Source: Ascidia mentula
Taxonomy: Eukaryota; Chordata; Ascidiacea; Phlebobranchia; Ascidiidae
Direction of reading: 5' to 3'
DNA length: 64,000 bases
Assembly: GCA_947561715.1 (NCBI GenBank)
Contig: OX387197.1
Span: 4,097,001 to 4,161,000 of the forward strand
Shown: piece after piece, positions 57,085 to 64,000 of the stretch
How positions within the stretch are numbered: position 1 is the stretch's first letter
Layout: every line of letters begins with the position of its first letter
Program-made: the position numbers and the translations under genes
Notes under the pieces: generated by a model
Seen by the model: the letters and a program-made list of their open reading frames with translations, nothing else
The model's database searches: none
What the model was told of the DNA's origin: nothing

Positions 57085-59659
57085 GTTTGCGGAATGTTCA
57101 CTAAACAGTTTGTGAATATGCGATATAATTTCCTTTACTGTGCTTGCTTTTTCACAGCGTTTGATGACAAGTGCAAGCTTTTAACATGATTTCGTTATAT
57201 ACTTTTACGCAATTATTTTCTAAAATTAAGCAAACCAGACAATTTACACACATTTTTACCAAGCAGACGCCCTTACCTCGCAGACAACTGTTTACAGTAA
57301 CCTCTTCGCGAAAAAAAGAGAAAAAATAATTTGGGCGACTCTGATTGGCTGGCGAGAAAACCTCGCCGTTTTTACGGAAGCATGCACGTAAAACGATTTT
57401 ACAGGAAAAATATACGCGGCCGCACACAGTAACTTTTACGCATAATTTTAACAGTGTTTCTGAACTTTTTTTCGGTGTCGCTTGTCCTGTAAGTTTCACA
57501 ACATACCCTCCTTCATATTCGGAAACTTGGGGATCTTTAAATGCCCTTTTAGAGGTGGCATTAACGCGTTCGCTGGATTCCGATTTGTTTTTGCTGGTTT
57601 GTTCTTGCAATGTGTATTCTTCCGCTGGATGCCTGATACTGTCGTAAAAAAGCGAGTTGAAGTGTTGAATTTCTTGTTTCTTCGTCTTGCGTCGCAAAAC
57701 ACAAGACAATGTCACAGCAAGGAGTATCGACAAACTTGAAGCTGCTACCGTTATCGCTACGTTTCGAACCAGTGAACCATGTGGTATAGGAGTGTTAGTT
57801 GGTGCGTTTGTTTTTATAGATGTTGGACACTCAACGGTTGTACCAATGTACCTTCCTTTTTTGCCGTAACCTTCTCCAATAATGTATTGATGACAAATGC
57901 AGGAATGATTGAGCGACTTGTGCTCTCTGTCGCATTGTATTGTTAAGTTAGAGTTGCCAGTCCAATCTTGGCAGTTCCACGGGTTGTTTGATGCCGATAT
58001 CTTAGTTGTTTCGGGTATCTCAAGAATTCGCACGTCTGTGAAATCGTTGCTTGAAATATCGAAAAAATTAAGCTTTGTAAGAAATGCAATAAAATTTGGG
58101 TGTAGGGTTTTTATTCTGTTCCCTTCTAATCTAAGCGCACCCAGACCCGCGTTGATGTAAATTAATGGCTCAATGGTCTCTATTTCGTTGTATGACAAGT
58201 CCAGGCTTTTCAACGTTGGTTGTGGCATGAAAAACGCCAAGCTTTGTACATGGCGAATTCGGTTACCGCTCAGACTAATCCTTTCAGCCTTGACAAGATT
58301 TTGAAAGCCGTAGTCTTTAATTCCAGTAATGTTGGTCAAACGTAAGTTCAAACGGCTGAGGTGTTGCAGAGGATAATCATTTGTACTTATCTGCGACGTG
58401 CTGTTGGGAAGTATTTTAGCCACATCAACTTCTTCAAAAGATAACCTGTATCTGGTGGAGTGTGAATTAGCCCATTGCATGCTGCTGTCGAAAGTCATAA
58501 CAAAGTTTTTGCACTTTACAATGGTAACGTCAACTAAACTTGGTGGCAATTTTCCAAAACCTTTTGCCTGTGGAAGGTTTTTCAGATCGACGCTTTTGAC
58601 TTTCGGTGGCAGCTCTACTATTTCCAGGCCCGAGATATCTTTCAAGGTAAGTGTCGCAACGCTTACAGCATCTTGGAACGAAAACGGTTTTTCCGCACAC
58701 ATCCTGGAAACCTGGAGTTTCGACACATGCGTGATTGACGTCAAATTTGACAAATCCAATCCATTGTGTCCGATATGTAAATTTCTAAGAGATGTTGACT
58801 CTAATCCGTCCAAGTTCGCAAACGTGTTGTTTGTGATTTCGAGATGTTGGAGGTTTGGAAGTACTTCCATCCAATCGATGTCTTTAAGTGAGGAAATCAT
58901 GTTGGAATCCAGCCAAAGATAATCCAAACTTGTTAAATTTTGCCCACCAAAAATGTTGGTAAGATTGGTTATCATGTTGCTTTGTAGATTTAAGTTATAC
59001 AGACCTAATGGTAGCCTGTATATAGTTGTAAGCTGGTTGTAACTGATATTCAATCTTCTGAGAGAGATAAATTCTTCCAGAGTAGTTCCTATTGTTTGTA
59101 GTTTGTTGAATGAAAGATCGAGGTCGGTTAAGTTGGCCTTCGCCCATGCTGGGAATGTTGGGAGGGTCGTCATTCTAAAGACAAACGATTAACGTATATT
59201 TAATGATGGGCAATAGTTTTGAAAATCGCTTGACATGGATATGCTATGTTAGTGCTTGCTGTCACATAACATTTAATAACATTCACTGAATCTGACCATT
59301 GTCGCACTATGTAGTTGGCAATAAAATCGTGTACGGTAACACCCTGTATAACCCGGAAAACTGTAGTCTGCTTACGACAATACCTCCCAAAAATAATACA
59401 TGTAGTTATATCCCGCTTACCCGTTGTCATGCATGTAGAGTGTGTTAATACGGAGACTGTCGTTTAGTAGAGGGATGTCAGATCTGCCTCTTCCACCGCA
59501 GTACATGTCAGAGAGCCAGTACTTGCATGTCGACCAGTTTCTTAGAACGTCGCCGGTCGGCACAAAACGTTTCCGAATTCCAAAGGTATTGACTTTTTGG
59601 AACGCTGACCAAATTGCTAATAATTGTACCAAGCAGAACAACGCCGTCCTTCTATGCAT

Positions 59660-60240
59660 ATTTTGTGTTGTGCAATTTACTGGAAAGTACAAATATATAT
59701 ATATATACTAACTGGGTTTTCTTTTTAAACGATTCGAAGCTGACAACTCTCTGCACCGAAAAATCGTTTCTGTTGATTGTCTTCGTAACATTAGATGTTC
59801 TGGTTGCCCAATTTCAGACGCGCTACACAAACGCATGCAGCTATATTTAAAATGTCTGATATATCTGTCGTCACATAATTTTTTTCCTTCTATGCGTGGT
59901 TATTTATCCGCATTATGCAAATACAGGCGGAGTGTTTACGTGGCTATTTGTTAGGTTTCAAAATATCGTGTGCTAAGTCATGTCGTTATTAGTCTGGCCA
60001 CACTTTTTTGATTAGACACAAACGATACGGGTTGTCTGAAAATGATTGTAGTACAACAATCGAAACATCTGTATCATGAGATTCTCGACTATTGCAATCG
60101 CTATTGTGATTGCGTTTTTGTCATTTGGTAATTATACTGCGTTTAGTTAGTTGTTGTGCTCCAATTGCGTTGTTTGCTGTGGTTGTGTGTATTTCCTAAA
60201 ATACAGTTTGGTTCGTGTTGGCTACCAGCGCTGCAACAAC
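59660..60240. other. intergenic upstream of receptor C
   Basis: Promoter side of C; CTGGCCACACTTTTTTGATTAG near 59995 resembles the sequence upstream of A near 47253. A diverged half-copy of the 48224-48419 palindrome (TGTAGTACAACAATCGAAAC) lies at about 60047-60110. No gene. Confidence 0.5.
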
Positions 60241-60360
60241 CAAAATTTTTATCAACAAGACGGTTGCAACTTTCGGAGGAAACTCAATTACTTCCCTCTG
60301 AAACGCCTTTGATGCTCAGTACAGTAACGTACGTGGCTTCGTTTAATGGAAGTTTTTAGT
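60241..60360 (-). pseudogene. relic fragment of an LRR receptor paralogue
   Basis: About 110 bp matching receptor A around 45590-45705. Both contain GAGACGGTTGC/AAGACGGTTGC, GGCAACTCAATT/GGAAACTCAATT and CGTGGCTTCGTT. No flanking receptor sequence remains, so it is the remnant of a further family member or a stray duplication. Confidence 0.65.
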
Positions 60361-60542
60361 GACTTTCGAATATCAAGGGAGGTGTCAAATACGTCCTGTA
60401 TTTACTACACAACATTTTGAACACATGTTTTTTATTTAATAACTCGTATAAAACCAACAAAACCCAGAAAGATAACAAAAAGAAACAAACAACCAAAATC
60501 CTGTTTCTATACAACGAACATTTACAAAATAAAATATATTTT

Positions 60543-62400
60543 TCATAAGTCATTAACATAAGGTACATTGTCGGGGCACAAACTGTTAACATACGATCCA
60601 TCAGGACTTGGTTGGTCTTTCATTGTTAAATATTCATCATGTGATTTGTGTTTGAATGCAGCTCTCTTTATTTTGAACTTTCGCTAGCAACGATTTACAT
60701 ACAGTCATATGGACATAAACAGAAAGAGAGCTGTATATAAAAAACCATACGATATTTTCTTTGCTAAGTTTTAAGCCCTCTAAGCTATGCGTGATAAATC
60801 CTGTATGTAATGTAACTTTTAGTGTATCGTGAAATGTTAAGTTTTGTGATTTCTTTCGTGGAGTGCCTAATACATAAAATCTTGTGTTCAGCATAGGGTA
60901 AGCAACACAGTAGATGCGAAAAAAAAACGATTACAAAATAGTGATAAAGCAGATTCAACCCATATTTATTGATACATGTACGGTACAACAACAAATTAAT
61001 TTGTGTAGACGCTTGCAGTGAAAAATTTTTGTCGTTTGGTAAAACTATCCATAGAAAAAAATACACAAAATACATAGCAATATATCATTTTCCTTCGTTA
61101 TGCTCATGAGACTTTTTGGTACACACAAAAAAAAGATATTTTGTGATTGACTGCCGTTTGTTAAGGCTAACAGAATTAAATAGCTGGTTAGTAAACATGT
61201 AGCGATTTGCTTGCATACAGACTAAATAGGTATACGTTCACAAAAAACAGATCGTTTCAGATACAAACACAATGATTCTGATAACTGCGTGACAAAGCAA
61301 AGACTGAAAACATAAGAAACAACTTTGTGTACCCAGGGTTTTGTACATTGTTGTAATGGGTCGACCAATTTTAAATGTCGCAAAACACCTACATTAAAGC
61401 CGCCAGAGTTATGAAAGTATTTTGAACCGGGATGGTTTGTGCTTTGTTTGCTAATGGTGCAGGGCACTTAACGATAGGGCCAGTATACCTTTTGAAAGCT
61501 ATGCCACTTGTACTGGCCGTCTCCGTAACTCTCACGAACGGATTTTGATTGCCTGGTAATGTTGTAGGAATTATACATTTGTGTCGGTTAAATTGTTTTC
61601 AGAAATATCGAAAGACGTAAGCTTTGAAAGTGACGTAACAAAATCTGAGTTCAGTGTTTTGATTCTGTTTCCCTTCAAATCAAGCGTTATCAGACTTGAT
61701 TTCAGGTACTTTAAAGACTCGATGGTCTCTATTTCGTTGAATGACAAATCCAGTATGCGTAGTTCTGATTTGGGTATAAAAAATGCCAAGCTTTGTACGT
61801 GGCGAATTCGGTTATGCCAAAAGTGCCTTAACACTGACTAGATTCTGAAAACCGTAATCTTTAATACCAGTGATGTTTGTGAATTGTAGTCACGTTAACT
61901 TCGTTCAAAGATAAATAAGAGACTTTGAAACCATCAGGTCTTATTTCAAAGTTTTTGCACTTTACAACGGTCATGACTGGTATTATTGATGGAGGATTTA
62001 CGAAACGTTTTGCTTGCGGGAGGTTAATCAAGGACACATGTTCAGTTCTAGGTGGAAGCTCTATTTCTTCAAGTCCAGAGATGTCTTTTAGGTAAAGAGC
62101 CCCAACCCATTTGAATTCCTGAAACGAAATTGACCTTTCCAAACACATCCTGGACACTTGGATGCTCAGAAAGTCTGCGTTTGGGATGGAGTTTTTTAAA
62201 TCCAAACCGTTGTGACCGATACTTAGCTCAAGTTGCGATGTTAGCCCGAAGCCGTCCAAGTTAGCAAACAAGTTGTTATTCAATATCAGTTGTTTAAGAT
62301 TTGGAACCATTTCGTTCAAATTAATTCCTTTCAGTGATGTAATCCGGTTGGAATCAAGTCGAAGGTTACGTAGATCTGTCAAGTTTTGTCCATTGAATCT
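60543..62400 (-). pseudogene. tandem LRR receptor family, member D, degraded
   Basis: Related to member E. The C-terminal end (60543-60645; ends PYVN then a stop) is separated from the membrane-proximal region (about 61390-61560) by some 740 bp of unrelated DNA in place of the tail. LRR coding runs 61571-61834 and 61861-62382. Two small deletions shift the frame: one after EVNVTT, losing about 25 residues before GIKDYGFQN (in member E the corresponding text is intact), and one after LVSVKAL before HNRIRHVQ. Exon 1 and the first LRRs of exon 2 are missing. No functional receptor can be made. Confidence 0.85.
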
Positions 62401-62722
62401 GTTTTGGACTCACAACCAACCGACCTCATAAATTATCGGTAAGATTTCTTTCGTGTGTTCGTGTGCTTAGTATTGAGGTGGTTTGCATCCTAAACGTGCG
62501 ATGCCTCATCATTTTGGCAGATTCCGCACCGTTGATGAATTGTTTATGCTGATATGGATCGAAACGACATTTTAATATTCAGACTTTCGAATATTGTGGG
62601 TATTGATGCATTTTGAACACAGAAATATTTTTTAAAAATTATATTAATCTTTGAAAAAACGATAGGAAACAAACAATAAACCTGTTTAAAAACAACGCTT
62701 ATTAACAAAAATTGCGAAATTA
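62401..62722. other. intergenic between D relic and receptor E
   Basis: AT-rich, no gene seen; contains the 3' flank of receptor E. Confidence 0.5.
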
Positions 62723-64000
62723 TTACAAATCATTGACATAAGGTACATTGTCGGGACACAAACTGTTAACATACGACCCATCAGGACATGGTCGGTCTTT
62801 CATTGTTAAATATTCATCGGGTGACGTATCACCAACTTCCCTTGTTGGTGTTGCATTCTTCTTCGTTACACCGGATGTTGATGGTACCTCCTCGTATACG
62901 TTCGCAGGATTTTCGACAAAAACATTCTTGTGCAGTGAGAGGAATGAATTGCGGTATTCGGAAATTTCGGAAATTTTTTCTGGTATCGCTTGTCCTGCAG
63001 GTTTCACAATATACCCACCTTCATATTCCGAAACTTGCACATCTTGATTAGCTTTTGCAACAGGGATATCAACATATAAACGGGGTTCCAAAGTTTTCTG
63101 GTATGCTGGTGGTTTGCCTTTCGTTTCTTCTTTTATTTGTTGTTCCGCTTCTTGGGAGAGTATGCTGTTTTGTTTCTTTGTCTTATTTTGCACAACGCAA
63201 GTTAATATCACAGCCAGTACTATTGCCAAGATTAAGGCTGCCACAGTTATTAAGACATTTCTAACCAAGGCGTTGTGTGCTTTGCTGTTGTAAGTTGTTG
63301 CGTTGTTGGTCGCAATCGATCTAGAACATTCAACGTTGGAACCAAAATACCTTTCCGTGTTGTTGTAAGTTGCCCAGTCAGTGTATTGCTCACAAACACA
63401 CGAAGGAGTTTGCGAAATGTGTTTTTTGTCGCAGACGGTTGAAAGTCTGGGGAAGTACAAGATACCAATATTTGTTGGGCATTTCCACGGGTTGTTCGAT
63501 ACCACTGTTTGAATTTTGGTGTTAAATGAATTTATCCCAAGTGGCCTAAGCGTCGACAGATTGGAAAAATCGTTGCTTGAAATATCCAAGTATGCCAGGT
63601 TCGGGAAAAATCTTATGAAATCTGGATGTAATATTTTAATTCTGTTTCCATTTAATTTGAGCGATGCCAGAGTTGCGTTGACATAAAGTAAAGGCTCCAC
63701 TGTCTCTATTTCGTTGTACGACAAGTCTAGATTGTAAAGCACGGAGTTAGGTATATAAAATGCCAAACTTTGCACATAACGAATTCTGTTATGACTGAGG
63801 TTGATTATCTCAGCACTGACAAGATTCTGAAAGCCGTAATCTTTAATACCAGTGATATTTGTGTAGTGTAAGTTAAAATCACGAAGATATTTCAGAGCAT
63901 AATCAGTTGTGCTTATCAGTGACGAGACGTTGGGAAATATTTTAGTCACGTCAACTTCGCTAAAATATAAAAAAGATCTGCTTGATAGTGAATTAGTCCA
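62723..64000 (-). CDS. tandem LRR receptor family, member E, partial at right edge
   Basis: 3' part of an intact receptor; the frame is open to the window edge, so exon 1 and the first LRRs lie beyond. Visible: LRRs (LYNLDLSYNEIETV; LAYLDISSNDFSNL), C-terminal cap (NPWKCPTN, CDKKHIS, CVCEQYTDW), membrane span (VLITVAALILAIVLAVILTCV) and tail. Tail tyrosine motifs: SEYEGGYIVKP, NVYEEV, DEYLTM, SYVN and PYVND. DEYLTM is a YxxM motif of the kind that binds the PI3-kinase p85 SH2 domain and is absent from A and B, which have EYSTV there. The stop is at 62723-62725. Confidence 0.88.
   Translation of the reverse strand, partial: WTNSLSSRSFLYFSEVDVTKIFPNVSSLISTTDYALKYLRDFNLHYTNITGIKDYGFQNLVSAEIINLSHNRIRYVQSLAFYIPNSVLYNLDLSYNEIETVEPLLYVNATLASLKLNGNRIKILHPDFIRFFPNLAYLDISSNDFSNLSTLRPLGINSFNTKIQTVVSNNPWKCPTNIGILYFPRLSTVCDKKHISQTPSCVCEQYTDWATYNNTERYFGSNVECSRSIATNNATTYNSKAHNALVRNVLITVAALILAIVLAVILTCVVQNKTKKQNSILSQEAEQQIKEETKGKPPAYQKTLEPRLYVDIPVAKANQDVQVSEYEGGYIVKPAGQAIPEKISEISEYRNSFLSLHKNVFVENPANVYEEVPSTSGVTKKNATPTREVGDTSPDEYLTMKDRPCPDGSYVNSLCPDNVPYVNDL

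Larger units (their letters stand above)
52719..57456 (-). mobile_element. CACTG-terminated DNA transposon (CACTA/EnSpm-like), 4.7 kb, nested in receptor C
   Basis: Both ends read inward as CACTGTTAAAA, followed by ATT within a few bases (52719 rightward; 57456 leftward). Subterminal zones contain many short TTTTAC/GTAAAA repeats in both orientations, as in CACTA elements. By alignment with receptors A, B and E (44-bp spacing between conserved landmarks), insertion caused a 2-bp TT target duplication. The element carries two minus-strand genes (55123-57084 and 53036-55103) in one orientation. A GTAAGG donor near 57272 could belong to a 5' untranslated exon. Superfamily naming is inference from termini and protein motifs. 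Confidence 0.8.
52529..59659 (-). pseudogene. tandem LRR receptor family, member C, interrupted by a transposon
   Basis: Exon 1 59659-59421 (signal peptide TALFCLVQLLAIWSAF; cap NWSTCKYWL, CGGRGRSDIPLL). Exon 2 starts at 59174 and runs through LRRs, the C-terminal cap (NPWNCQDW, CICHQYI), a membrane span (VAITVAASSLSILLAVTLSCV) and SEYEGGYVVKL to 57457. There the coding sequence is broken by the element 52719-57456. The missing tail resumes at 52718 and runs to a TGA at 52529-52531, with SQYDNIAAQYPAHVYEEV matching the A and B tails. Removing the element and a 2-bp duplication restores both length and frame relative to A, B and E. As it stands, the frame runs into the element and stops at 57152 after about 100 foreign residues. 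The ectodomain and membrane span are intact, so a tail-less product is possible. The last part of the tail also differs from A and B. Confidence 0.85.

Noticed and set aside
33814..64000. Lamprey-style VLR system assembled from cassettes
   Set aside because: Complete receptors are encoded in one or two exons with normal splice sites. No cassette arrays or incomplete germline gene were seen. Only the LRR fold is shared.

Overview
The window is eukaryotic and AT-rich. Its genes are split by short GT-AG introns, and it contains metazoan-specific proteins and several transposon families. The protein set (U11-48K, MGAT4-type glycosyltransferase, DLEC1, LRR type I membrane receptors), the small introns and the close gene spacing fit a marine invertebrate chordate, most plausibly an ascidian of the Ciona type. 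The organism call is inference; no diagnostic marker was found. Exon boundaries were worked out by hand from splice sites and codon phase.

Layout. 1-1202: 3' part of a Mutator-like (MULE) transposase, open at the left edge. 2197-3066: a 10-bp minisatellite. 3175-5516: SNRNP48 (U11-48K), six exons. 7900-14157: an MGAT4-type N-acetylglucosaminyltransferase, ten exons, with a tRNA-derived SINE multimer in its last intron. 15568-18250 (minus): a small LRR protein gene, tail-to-tail with MGAT4 and head-to-head with the next gene. 19445-32883: DLEC1 (CFAP81-like ciliary protein), about 32 exons, apparently shorter at the C-terminus than vertebrate DLEC1.

33814-64000 is dominated by LRR cell-surface receptors. 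Two plus-strand genes (33814-35985 and 40048-42455) flank an unrecognised two-span membrane protein with PY motifs (37436-38089). Then comes a minus-strand tandem family of two-exon LRR receptors: A (44244-46636), B (48810-51449), C (59659 down to 52529), D (60543-62400, pseudogene) and E (62723 to the right edge), plus a relic at 60241-60360. The intact members share a signal peptide, a variant N-terminal cap, LRRs, a C-terminal cysteine cap, one membrane span and a tail with repeated tyrosine motifs. They look like signalling surface receptors, possibly for immunity or recognition; the ligand is unknown.

Receptor C is interrupted by a 4.7-kb DNA transposon (52719-57456) with CACTG termini. 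The paralogous receptors give the empty site, which supports a 2-bp target duplication. The element carries a 653-codon DDE-like protein and a seven-exon SAM-like accessory gene whose exon phases all agree, so it looks young or functional. Other mobile DNA includes two copies of one MITE family (4355-4472 and 29286-29462), a palindromic insertion with an 11-bp target duplication (48224-48419), and two relics with a Penelope-like signature.
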